The notes beneath the pieces were generated by a model that saw only the letters and a list, made by a program, of their open reading frames with translations, was not told where the DNA came from and searched no databases. From positions 1 to 7,066 of the forward strand of contig DQGF01000112.1 of the NCBI GenBank assembly GCA_003525045.1: a stretch of 7,066 nucleotides of DNA. Reading direction: 5' to 3'. Source of the stretch: Pseudomonas sp. (GTDB lineage Bacteria > Pseudomonadota > Gammaproteobacteria > Pseudomonadales > Pseudomonadaceae). The position numbers and the translations under genes are program-made. This document shows positions 1 to 6,780 of the stretch, piece by piece (the stretch's first letter is position 1; the number at the start of each line of letters is the position of its first letter).

Positions 1-323
1 TAGCCGCACTGGAAGGCGTCATGGTCGATGAAGGCCTGTTGCAGAGGATGCAGCGCACCATCCCCGGCAAGTCCTTCGACGGTCGTGACCTCCGAGCCGT
101 CCTTCATGACAGCGAGCGTCAGGCAGGAATTGATCCGCCGCCCGTCCACCAGCACCGTGCAGGCGCCGCAGACACCGTGTTCGCAACCGACATGGACACC
201 GGTGGCACCGAGGTCGTGGCGCAGGAAGTCGCAGAGTTGGGTCCGCGGTTCAGCCAGCGCTTCGCGGGAGCGGCCATTGAGTTCCAGGCGAATCGGAAAG
301 GTTTGGTCGGCAGTTACACGCAT
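1..323 (-). CDS. Molybdenum hydroxylase small subunit, (2Fe-2S)-binding (CoxS/XdhA-like), 3' end cut by window edge
   Basis: This is the electron-transfer subunit that carries electrons from the Mo centre to FAD. My reading of the minus strand from the ATG at 323-321 gives 107 residues without a stop up to the window edge. It starts MRVTADQTFPIRLELNGR, a ferredoxin-like beta-grasp fold. The plant-type 2Fe-2S ligands C47, C52, C55 and C67 are present (GCEHGVCGAC, then SC at 66-67). The visible end, FQCG plus the first two bases of a Tyr codon, is the opening of the FQCGYC motif of the second 2Fe-2S domain, so roughly the last 50-60 residues of a usual 150-170 residue protein lie outside. There is no Tat or Sec signal, so it is cytoplasmic. 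The start is supported by AAGGAG at 336-331, seven bases upstream, and lies two bases after the stop of the medium subunit, so the two are probably translationally coupled. Confidence 0.93.
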   Translation of the reverse strand, partial: MRVTADQTFPIRLELNGRSREALAEPRTQLCDFLRHDLGATGVHVGCEHGVCGACTVLVDGRRINSCLTLAVMKDGSEVTTVEGLAGDGALHPLQQAFIDHDAFQCG

Positions 324-325
324 GT

Positions 326-1132
326 TCAGACTCCTTCGATCAGCTGATGACCCAGCTCGCGAATCAGTTGGCGGCGATAGGCAGCGCTGGCCTGCACGTC
401 GTCCTGTGCATCGAGCGACCAGGCGGTTTGATTGAGCGCGTCTGGCAGCGCCGCACCACGTGGCAGGCTGCGACGTTGCGGACGGTCGGCGACCCCGCCG
501 ATGCCGAGTTCGACCTGGTCCGTGCCGATGGCCGCGGCCAGGGAGACAATTGCAAAGTCGCCGTGACGCATGGCGATTTCGCGGAAGCGATAGGTGATGC
601 CTTCGCGCTTGAGCGGAAAACGCACCTCGACGACCAGTTCATCCGCACGCTTGTCGGTGGTGAGAATGCCTTGGAAGAAGTCGGCAGCCTTGACGATGCG
701 CTTGCCTTTTTTCGACTCGAGAACGATCTCGCCGCCCAGCGTCACCAGGCACAGCGGCAACTCGGCGCTCGGGTCGGCATGAGCCACCGAACCGCAGACT
801 GTGCCGCGATTACGCGTCTGGAAGTGACCGATCCAGGGCATCGCCAGTGCCAATAAAGGCACCTCGTCCATCAGGGTCGAACGCGCCAGCAACTGCGCCT
901 GTCGTACCCCGGCACCTACGGCCAGACAATCCTTGCGCAGTTCGATATAGGCCAGCTCAGCCACATGATTGATATCGATCAGCAACTTGGGTTGAGCCAG
1001 GCGCATGTTCAGCACCGCCATCAGCGATTGGCCACCGGCGATGATGCGAGCTTCCTGGCCGTACTCGGCGAGCAACTCAACCACCTGACGACGGGTGTCA
1101 GCCCGAACGTAATCGAAAGCAGCCGGTTTCAT
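326..1132 (-). CDS. Molybdenum hydroxylase medium subunit, FAD-binding (CoxM-like)
   Basis: This 268-residue protein is the FAD subunit of a xanthine dehydrogenase/CO dehydrogenase family enzyme; it takes electrons from the 2Fe-2S subunit and passes them to the external acceptor. The N-terminal FAD-binding domain (about 1-165) has the pyrophosphate-binding AGGQSL at 32-37 and the second FAD motif TVCGSVAHADPSAELP at 111-126. In the latter, C113 replaces a Gly that is common in the family. The C-terminal domain (about 170-268) ends in the usual ASAAYRRQLIREL helix. The start at 1132 (MKPAAFDYVR) is chosen over an in-frame upstream start at 1186. MKPAAFDY is the normal family N-terminus, GGGAGGT lies five bases upstream (1144-1138), and the ATG overlaps the large-subunit stop as ATGA (1132-1129). 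The length is normal and the protein is soluble. The substrate cannot be deduced from this subunit. Confidence 0.95.
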   Translation of the reverse strand: MKPAAFDYVRADTRRQVVELLAEYGQEARIIAGGQSLMAVLNMRLAQPKLLIDINHVAELAYIELRKDCLAVGAGVRQAQLLARSTLMDEVPLLALAMPWIGHFQTRNRGTVCGSVAHADPSAELPLCLVTLGGEIVLESKKGKRIVKAADFFQGILTTDKRADELVVEVRFPLKREGITYRFREIAMRHGDFAIVSLAAAIGTDQVELGIGGVADRPQRRSLPRGAALPDALNQTAWSLDAQDDVQASAAYRRQLIRELGHQLIEGV

Positions 1133-1644
1133 TGCGCACCTCCCTTGCCAAACAGCGCGCCAAGCGAGGCACGCAATCGCGCCCACCAGCCGGTGGAGAT
1201 GGCTTGGCCGCTGACCCGTTGCGACAGGCGAGTAAAGATTTGTCCGATGATCACTTTCGAGGCCCCTTGCAACATACGGCCGCCGACCGCGGCGACTTTG
1301 CCGCTGACCGCCACCTGGTATTGGTATTCCAGACGTGTGTGGCCATTTTCCAGTTCGACGAAACGCACCTTGGCCTGACCCTGGGCCGAGCCCATCGAGC
1401 TGCTGCCGGAACCGGACAGACGCAATGAATGCGGCGGGTCCAGATCACTCAGGGCAACCTTGGCCTCGAAGCGCGCACGGATCATGCCGACACCGACGGT
1501 GACGTCTGCGCGGTAACGGTTTTCGCCTTCAAGCACGAGGTCGTGACAACCGGGAATGATCGCCGCCAGCGTCTGCGGGTCGAGCAAGGTATCGAAGACC
1601 TGTTGCGGCGAAGCAGGAATCACCACCGAGTCGTTGGCCCGCAG
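1129..1644 (-). other. CoxG-like SRPBCC domain and amphipathic tail within the large subunit
   Basis: These bases encode about residues 828-999. The segment starts NDSVVIPASPQQVFDTL and runs through PGCHDLVLEGENRYRADV, VGVGMIRARFEAKV, a Gly/Ser-rich turn (SGSGSSSMGSAQGQ), LEYQYQVAVSGKVAAVGGRML and a long C-terminal helix (about 953-972). These are the landmarks of CoxG-type SRPBCC proteins, which are usually encoded separately. The last residues, WWARLRASLGALFGKGGAQ, can be drawn as a short amphipathic helix with Trp, Leu and Phe on one side and Arg/Lys on the other. The reading frame is unbroken through the junction, so this is a true fusion and not a missed stop. I infer a role in tethering the enzyme to the membrane or in handling an electron acceptor. 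Confidence 0.85.
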
Positions 1645-4128
1645 TGCCGGTCCACCAGCAGGTGCTGCGTCCAGGTTTTCATCGGGCTCCATACCGGCGG
1701 GCCGTGGCGGCTCGTCGATCCCGATTAGCGTGCGTACTTTCGATGGCGTCAGTGGCAGACGGATGTCCGAGCGACCGAGGGCGTCGGCCACCGCGTTGGC
1801 GATGCACACCGGCGTGCTCATATTGTTGCCCTCGCCCACACCCTTGGCGCCCAGCGGGGTGAATGGCGATGGCGTTTCCATGTGCAGGATCACCGGTTCG
1901 ATCACTTCCGGTGCGGTCGGCACCAGATAGTCGGCGAAGGTTCCGGAGAGGAAGCTGCCGTCCTCGCCATAGGCGAATTCTTCCATCAGCGCCGCGCCGA
2001 GGCCTTGGGTGAAGCCACCACGAATCTGGCCATCGACCAGCGCCGGGTTGAGCAGGCGGCCGGCGTCATGGCAGGTGACGTAGCGATCGATGTGGATCTC
2101 GCCGGTCATGCGGTCGATTTCCAGACCACAGATGTCGAAGACAAAGCCGTAGCACAGCGAGCTATTGACCTGATCCTGGTCGTCCGGTGCCACCAATTGC
2201 GGCGGGCTCCAGAAGGCGGTTTCGCGCAGACCGCCGCTTTCACCTTCCGGCAGCAGGCCCGGCGACCAGTGGGTCGCACCGGCAATCCGATGGAATGGCG
2301 CCACCGCCCCGCCATTGACGACAAAAATCTTGCCGCCCGCGAAACGAATATCTTCGGGACTGGCCTGCAATTGCTCGGCGGCAATCGCGGCGAGGCGATC
2401 GCGGATCTTCAGCGCCGCCTTGTAGACGGCGCCTGCCACGGCACCGGCGAAGCGGCTGGAATAGTTGCCAGAGGCAATCGACCAAGCGTCCTTCTGGGTA
2501 TCCAGCTCGACGTTGACCACGATGGATTCCAGCGCAACCCCAAGCACTTCGGCGACGACCTGCGCCACGGTAGTTTGATGGCCCTGCCCTTGCGGTGCCG
2601 AGGACACGTGCACACTGACGTCACCCAACGGGCCGACGTTGATGGTTGCGGTTGCGACAGCGCCGTTTTTCGGACCGGCCTTGCGCCGCTCTTCGGGTGT
2701 CATCGCGGTTGTGATGTATCCCATGTTGGAAATCGATGGTTCGATGACTGCGGCATAACCAATGCCATAGATTCGGCCTTCGGCACGCGCCTGATCACGA
2801 CGTTTGAGCAACTCGTCGAGACCACCATCAGCCGCCGCCAAGGCAATGCCTGCCTGGTAATTGCCGGAGTCGAGCAACGCACCGGCGGCCGCGCGATAAG
2901 GGAAGGCATCGGCCGGCACCAGGTTGCGGCGGATCACGTCCAACGGATCAAGCTTCAACTGCACGGCGATGTGTTGCAGCAGCCGCTCCAGGGCGAAATA
3001 CACCTGCGGGCCACCAAAACCACGGTTCAGGCCGGAAGGGGTTTTGTTGGTCAGCACCACTCGGTTGCGCACTTGCAAATTGCGGATCGCGTAGGCACCC
3101 GTCAGGTTGCCGTGCATGCGGTAGAAAGTCGCCGGTTCGGGCGCTCTCAGGTAGGCACCACAATCGTCGATCTGGTCATAACGCAAAGCGGTGATGCGGC
3201 CATCTGCTTCTACTGCCGCTTCAATTTCGGTCACCCGATTGGTCGCCGAAGAAGCCCCCTGAAGATGTTCCAGACGGTCCTCGACCCACTTCACCGGTGC
3301 GCCGACCTTGCGTGACGCCAGGCCCATCATCACCACGTAAGGGAAAACCCCTTGCTTGATGCCAAAGCTGCCGCCGGAATCTTTCGGTGTGCGCAAACGC
3401 AAACGGTTGCCGGGCACATTCAGTGCACGGGCCATAACCGTGTGCAACGCATAGGGGCCCTGGAAATTGGCCAGCACGTCATAAATGCCGGTGGCGCGCT
3501 CGTACTGAGCCAGCACCACATAGCATTCAATGGGTGTGCAGGAACTGCGCGGAAACTTCACTTTGAGCGAGACCTTGTGCGGCGCCTGCTCGAACGCCTG
3601 CTCCGGCTCGCCATAACGAAAGTGCCGTTCGTTGACCACGTTGCTGCCGACTGCTTCGTGCAGGATCGGCGCCTGCTCGGCGGTGGCCAGTTCGGGATCG
3701 ATGATCGGGGGCAGCGGCTCGTATTCAACACGCACACCTTCGATGGCGTCCTCGGCCAGATAGCGGCTCTCAGCGATCACCACGGCCACCGGCTCTCCGA
3801 CGTAGCGCACCTTGTCCACGGCGACGCACCAGTGCTCCATCGGCTGACGCACACCCACCGGGAACGGCAGCGCCCAGCGTTTGACGTCTTCGCCGACCAG
3901 CACGCCGTGCACGCCTTTCATCAGCAGCGCTCTGGTAAAGTCCACCGAGGTGATCCGCGCATGAGCGTGGGGTGAACGGATGATCGCCGCATGTAGCGTA
4001 CCCGGAGGGATCGCAGCGTCATCGGCATAGCAACCGAGGCCGCGCAACAATGCGGCGTCCTCGACACGGGTCTGACGGGCGCCGATGTGGCCGGTCTGGC
4101 CTTCGGTAGCAGGTTGGAAACTAGTCAT
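1129..4128 (-). CDS. Molybdenum hydroxylase large (Mo-binding) subunit fused to a C-terminal CoxG-like SRPBCC domain
   Basis: This 999-residue catalytic subunit binds the molybdopterin cofactor and hydroxylates the substrate. Residues 1 to about 805 are a complete xanthine dehydrogenase-type large subunit. Visible motifs are the N-terminal a/b hammerhead (about 20-140), GGSFGIK at 252-258, the active-site loop LNRGFGGPQ at 367-375, QGQGHQTT at 513-520, and AKGVGEG at 761-767 with the conserved base Glu at E766. The loop matches the XDH-like RGFGGPQ form and lacks the Cys of form I CO dehydrogenase (AYxCSFR), so a Cu-Mo CO site is not expected. A Pro/Ala-rich linker (about 806-830) leads to an SRPBCC domain (about 831-973) with CoxG hallmarks: IIPGCHDL, VGVGMIRARF and GKVAAVGGRML. 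The tail at 974-999 contains WW and basic residues. It is the first gene of the operon. The start has only a weak AAGAG site (4143-4139, ten bases away). Substrate and acceptor are unknown. Confidence 0.95.
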   Translation of the reverse strand: MTSFQPATEGQTGHIGARQTRVEDAALLRGLGCYADDAAIPPGTLHAAIIRSPHAHARITSVDFTRALLMKGVHGVLVGEDVKRWALPFPVGVRQPMEHWCVAVDKVRYVGEPVAVVIAESRYLAEDAIEGVRVEYEPLPPIIDPELATAEQAPILHEAVGSNVVNERHFRYGEPEQAFEQAPHKVSLKVKFPRSSCTPIECYVVLAQYERATGIYDVLANFQGPYALHTVMARALNVPGNRLRLRTPKDSGGSFGIKQGVFPYVVMMGLASRKVGAPVKWVEDRLEHLQGASSATNRVTEIEAAVEADGRITALRYDQIDDCGAYLRAPEPATFYRMHGNLTGAYAIRNLQVRNRVVLTNKTPSGLNRGFGGPQVYFALERLLQHIAVQLKLDPLDVIRRNLVPADAFPYRAAAGALLDSGNYQAGIALAAADGGLDELLKRRDQARAEGRIYGIGYAAVIEPSISNMGYITTAMTPEERRKAGPKNGAVATATINVGPLGDVSVHVSSAPQGQGHQTTVAQVVAEVLGVALESIVVNVELDTQKDAWSIASGNYSSRFAGAVAGAVYKAALKIRDRLAAIAAEQLQASPEDIRFAGGKIFVVNGGAVAPFHRIAGATHWSPGLLPEGESGGLRETAFWSPPQLVAPDDQDQVNSSLCYGFVFDICGLEIDRMTGEIHIDRYVTCHDAGRLLNPALVDGQIRGGFTQGLGAALMEEFAYGEDGSFLSGTFADYLVPTAPEVIEPVILHMETPSPFTPLGAKGVGEGNNMSTPVCIANAVADALGRSDIRLPLTPSKVRTLIGIDEPPRPAGMEPDENLDAAPAGGPALRANDSVVIPASPQQVFDTLLDPQTLAAIIPGCHDLVLEGENRYRADVTVGVGMIRARFEAKVALSDLDPPHSLRLSGSGSSSMGSAQGQAKVRFVELENGHTRLEYQYQVAVSGKVAAVGGRMLQGASKVIIGQIFTRLSQRVSGQAISTGWWARLRASLGALFGKGGAQ
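1138..1144 (-). promoter_or_regulatory. Ribosome binding site deciding the medium-subunit start
   Basis: Read on the minus strand this is GGGAGGT, five bases before the ATG at 1132. It lies inside the last codons of the large subunit and supports 1132 over the in-frame alternative at 1186. Confidence 0.75.
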
Positions 4129-4185
4129 TTTTTCGCGGCTCTTGTTGTTATGCAGCGCGATAGCGTTAGAGCCGAGTGTGCGAGA

Positions 4186-4204
4186 AAGGCGCAGGGAGCG
4201 CCTT
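4186..4204 (-). terminator. Short GC-rich hairpin, possible weak terminator of the c-di-GMP gene
   Basis: There is a perfect 7-base-pair stem, AAGGCGC and GCGCCTT, around a 5-base loop (AGGGA on the plus strand). Read on the minus strand, the stem is followed by TCTCG, so the RNA would have only a poor U-rich tract (UUUCU if the stem end is counted). It lies 87 bases beyond the stop of the upstream gene. It could instead be a structure in the leader of the hydroxylase operon. Confidence 0.35.
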
Positions 4205-4234
4205 GCCTGGGGAGAGGGAGTTCTGCGTTGGGGT

Positions 4235-4265
4235 CTGAAAATTTGCCTTAGCGTCTGATTTTCAG
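4235..4265. repeat. 8-bp inverted repeat, possible operator
   Basis: CTGAAAAT at 4235-4242 and its exact complement ATTTTCAG at 4258-4265 are separated by 15 bases, about two helical turns centre to centre. That spacing suits a dimeric regulator. On the minus strand no T-run follows, which argues against an intrinsic terminator. The regulator is unknown and nothing in the window encodes one. Confidence 0.4.
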
Positions 4266-4290
4266 GACTGGGACCAGACAGAATTGCCGG

Positions 4291-6504
4291 TCAGGGATGG
4301 GACGCGGGATGGCTCAGGAAAGCTTCGATTTCTGCATAGGGCATCGGCTTGGCAAAGTAATACCCCTGAAAAATATCGCAACGACTGCCCTTCAGGAAAT
4401 CCACCTGAGACGCAGTTTCCACGCCTTCGGCGACCACCGTCAGGCTGAGGTGATGGGCCATGGAAATGATGCCTTGGGTGATCGCTGCATCGTGATGGTC
4501 GGTGGTAATTTCCTGGATGAACGAGCGGTCAATCTTGATCTTGTCGATGGGCAACCGCTTGAGGTAGCTGAGGCTGGAGAAACCGGTGCCGAAATCATCG
4601 AGCGCAATGCGTACACCTAGGGCCTTGAGCCGGTGCAACGTGTCGATTGCCTGTTCAACGTTATGCAGCAAGAGCGACTCGGTAATCTCCAGTTCCAACT
4701 GCCCGGCGCTAAGCCCGTGCTTGCTCAGCACTGTCTGGATACACTCAACGAACTGGCGACGCTGGAAATGTATCGGTGAAATGTTCACGGCCATCGACAG
4801 GCCCGTAATGCCTTGCTCACCAAGCTGACGCAGTTGCGCGCACGCGGTGTCGAGTACCCAAAGGCTCAGCGGGATGATCTGACCGCTGTCTTCGGCCACC
4901 GGTACAAACACGGCTGGCGAGATAAAGCCTTTTTCCGGATGCTCCCAGCGCAGCAGCGCCTCGATCCCGATCACCCGGCCAGTACGCGCTTCTATCTGCG
5001 GCTGATAATGCAGGTTGAGCGACTGGCGTTCGATGGCCTTCTGCAGGTCGTTGCGTAGGCTCGCGTGCTCGCAAACGCGCTGATTAAGATCGCTGGTGTA
5101 CCACTGAAAGTTGTTGCGCCCTTGCTGCTTGGCTTTGTACATGGCCATGTCAGCCTGCTGGATCAGCTGCATCGGCTGCTCGATGTGACCATCGCTCAGG
5201 GTGATGCCGATACTTGCACTCACGTGCAGGTCAATGCCCTGGATGCAGTAGGGTCTGGCAATGCTGGCCATCAATCGCTCGGCCACCGGTACAACGTCCT
5301 TATCACGAAGCAAGTCCGGAAGCAGAACGATAAATTCGTCACCGCCCATGCGCACGATGGTATCGCCGGGACGAACCTGCTGGCTCATACGCTGCGCCAC
5401 CTCAATCAGCACTTGATCGCCGAAGTAGTGCCCGATCGAATCGTTGATGGATTTGAATCCATCCAGATCAATGCACATCACCGCCAGACGACGCTTACGC
5501 CGACGACTGATGTGACAATCCAGAATAAGCCGGTCTTCAAGAGATACACGGTTAAGCAAACCGGTCAGCCGGTCATGGCTGGCGTTGAAGCTCAATTGGC
5601 GCTCGTAATGCTTCTGCTCGCTGATGTCCCGGGCAATGCCAAATACCCCGACGATCTCTCCGTTGACCATGATCGGCAGGTTAGAGATGTCCATGGTCAA
5701 CAGTTTTTCACTCTCGTCGAGAACCCGTGCCTCGAAGCGTTGAGGCTCTCCGGCGCGGGCTGCGGAAAAATGCTGACTGACCCGTTCCAGGTCCTCTTCG
5801 AGCACCAGATGGGAAAAGTGATGACCAATGAAATCGGTTGCAGTGTGCGGTTTTAGCTTCAGGCCTGCTGGATTCACACTCTGGATGTTGCCGGCCAGAT
5901 CGAGGGCGAACACCGGGTTGGGGTTGTAGGTAAACAATGAACGAAAACGTTGTTCGCTTGCCTCCAGACGTTGGCCGTCACGCTCATGGCGGATCGCAAT
6001 GGCCGCCAGCTGCGCCGCGCAGGTCAGCCGTTGAATCTGCGCCTCATTCGGCCCATTTGCCCGAGCCTGGTACAGCGCAAACGTCCCTAACACGCAGCCC
6101 TGATGCGAGAATAACGGCAACGACCAGCAGGAGCGCAGATTGTGCCCCAGCGCCAGACTCCGAAAACGCTCCCAGCTCGGATCCTGGGCAATGTCTACGG
6201 TGACCACCAACTCGCGCCGGAATGCTGCGGTGCCGCAGGTCCCTTCCTGTGGACCAATGGGCATGCCATGGATCGCCTGACTGTATTCAGGCGGTAGACC
6301 AGGCGCCGCACCGGTCAGCAGATGCTTGCCCTCCGCATCGGTGAGCAGTATCGAACAAAGCGTGTCAGGATCTTGTGCGTCGAGCATCAAACAGATGGCG
6401 GCAAGAATGTCGTCCAGTTGATGATTGGTCGCGATCATGCCGAGAATGTCACGCTGCGACTCGGGGAGAGCCACGCTGTGAAAGCTCGTGCGGCGGGTAT
6501 TCAT
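4291..6504 (-). CDS. GAF-PAS-GGDEF-EAL cyclic-di-GMP turnover protein
   Basis: This 737-residue cytoplasmic signalling protein makes and/or degrades cyclic-di-GMP. The domains are GAF (about 22-175, with the GTCGTAAFRREL segment), PAS (about 183-298), GGDEF (about 305-470) and EAL (about 485-733). The GGDEF domain has metal-binding D346, GGDEF at 387-391 and an inhibitory-site RxxD at R378-D381, five residues upstream. The EAL domain has EALLRW from E515, N574, E606 in EITES, D636-D637 in DDFGTGF, K657, E693 and Q713, so phosphodiesterase activity is expected. There is no transmembrane segment, so the signal is presumably cytoplasmic and sensed by GAF/PAS. The ATG at 6504 is preferred because AGGA lies six bases upstream (6514-6511). 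A GTG at 6585 would add 27 residues of unlikely sequence and has no well-spaced ribosome site. The gene lies 162 bases upstream of the hydroxylase operon in the same direction and is probably a separate unit. Confidence 0.95.
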   Translation of the reverse strand: MNTRRTSFHSVALPESQRDILGMIATNHQLDDILAAICLMLDAQDPDTLCSILLTDAEGKHLLTGAAPGLPPEYSQAIHGMPIGPQEGTCGTAAFRRELVVTVDIAQDPSWERFRSLALGHNLRSCWSLPLFSHQGCVLGTFALYQARANGPNEAQIQRLTCAAQLAAIAIRHERDGQRLEASEQRFRSLFTYNPNPVFALDLAGNIQSVNPAGLKLKPHTATDFIGHHFSHLVLEEDLERVSQHFSAARAGEPQRFEARVLDESEKLLTMDISNLPIMVNGEIVGVFGIARDISEQKHYERQLSFNASHDRLTGLLNRVSLEDRLILDCHISRRRKRRLAVMCIDLDGFKSINDSIGHYFGDQVLIEVAQRMSQQVRPGDTIVRMGGDEFIVLLPDLLRDKDVVPVAERLMASIARPYCIQGIDLHVSASIGITLSDGHIEQPMQLIQQADMAMYKAKQQGRNNFQWYTSDLNQRVCEHASLRNDLQKAIERQSLNLHYQPQIEARTGRVIGIEALLRWEHPEKGFISPAVFVPVAEDSGQIIPLSLWVLDTACAQLRQLGEQGITGLSMAVNISPIHFQRRQFVECIQTVLSKHGLSAGQLELEITESLLLHNVEQAIDTLHRLKALGVRIALDDFGTGFSSLSYLKRLPIDKIKIDRSFIQEITTDHHDAAITQGIISMAHHLSLTVVAEGVETASQVDFLKGSRCDIFQGYYFAKPMPYAEIEAFLSHPASHP

Positions 6505-6510
6505 GGTGGT

Positions 6511-6514
6511 TCCT
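6511..6514 (-). promoter_or_regulatory. Ribosome binding site deciding the GAF-PAS-GGDEF-EAL start
   Basis: AGGA on the minus strand is followed by a six-base spacer ACCACC and the ATG at 6504. It favours this start over the GTG at 6585. Confidence 0.7.
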
Positions 6515-6598
6515 GAGGACTGCCGAGACCATCCGATCTTCAAAGAGTCTGGAAAAGTGGGCGGCCGGGCGCAGTCCGCTCGCACTCCGGTCGCGCAC

Positions 6599-6627
6599 TT
6601 TATAAAGCACCGACCTAGCTACAAAAA
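6599..6627 (-). promoter_or_regulatory. Possible sigma-70 promoter of the c-di-GMP gene
   Basis: On the minus strand TATAAA (6604-6599) is a good -10 candidate, inside the 10-base palindrome CTTTATAAAG (6598-6607). Seventeen bases upstream, TTTTTG (6627-6622) is a poor -35 within a T-run. The predicted leader would be about 90 bases. Only the -10 is attractive, so this is tentative. Confidence 0.3.
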
Positions 6628-6780
6628 AGACTCAGATCCACGATAGAAAACCGTATCAGATTGGCCCATTCGGCTGGCTTCGCTGCCCTTGAGTCGGGGC
6701 AAAATTTCTTGCCGCTCCAGGAACACCTTGGATAAAACCGGAGACACGACAACTACCCTGACACCGGGGGAAAGACGAAA

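Larger units (their letters stand above)
4129..4290. other. Intergenic region between the c-di-GMP gene and the hydroxylase operon
   Basis: This 162-base gap must hold either the terminator of the upstream gene, the promoter of the hydroxylase operon, or both. It contains two dyad elements, listed separately. GTCTGA occurs at 4233-4238 and again at 4253-4258, exactly 20 bases apart, with an inverted CAGAC at about 4275-4279. I found no convincing sigma-70 or sigma-54 promoter by eye on the minus strand and no RNA gene. Confidence 0.6.

Noticed and set aside
21..435. Two overlapping plus-strand frames of 108 and 135 codons
   Set aside because: They are antisense to the small-subunit gene, whose cysteine motifs are clear on the minus strand.
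347..856. Plus-strand open frame of 169 codons
   Set aside because: It is antisense to the medium FAD subunit and has no recognisable features.
1133..1186. 18-residue N-terminal extension of the medium subunit
   Set aside because: It would overlap the large-subunit gene by over 50 bases; the ATG at 1132 has a strong ribosome site and a family-typical N-terminus.
1882..3315. Plus-strand open frame of 477 codons
   Set aside because: It lies wholly antisense to the large-subunit gene, whose frame is confirmed by many family motifs; the translation resembles no protein I know. Long antisense frames are common opposite GC-rich genes.
1129..4128. Naming the enzyme carbon monoxide dehydrogenase (coxL)
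   Set aside because: The Cu-binding Cys motif AYxCSFR is absent; only general family membership is supported.
4235..4265. Reading the 8-bp inverted repeat as an intrinsic terminator
   Set aside because: The stem is AT-rich, the loop is 15 bases, and no T-run follows on the minus strand.
5065..5856. Plus-strand open frame of 263 codons
   Set aside because: It is antisense to the GGDEF and PAS coding region, whose motifs are clear, and shows no domain of its own.
6505..6585. 27-residue N-terminal extension of the c-di-GMP protein from a GTG at 6585
   Set aside because: The extension has no family-like sequence and no well-spaced ribosome site, whereas the ATG at 6504 has AGGA six bases upstream.
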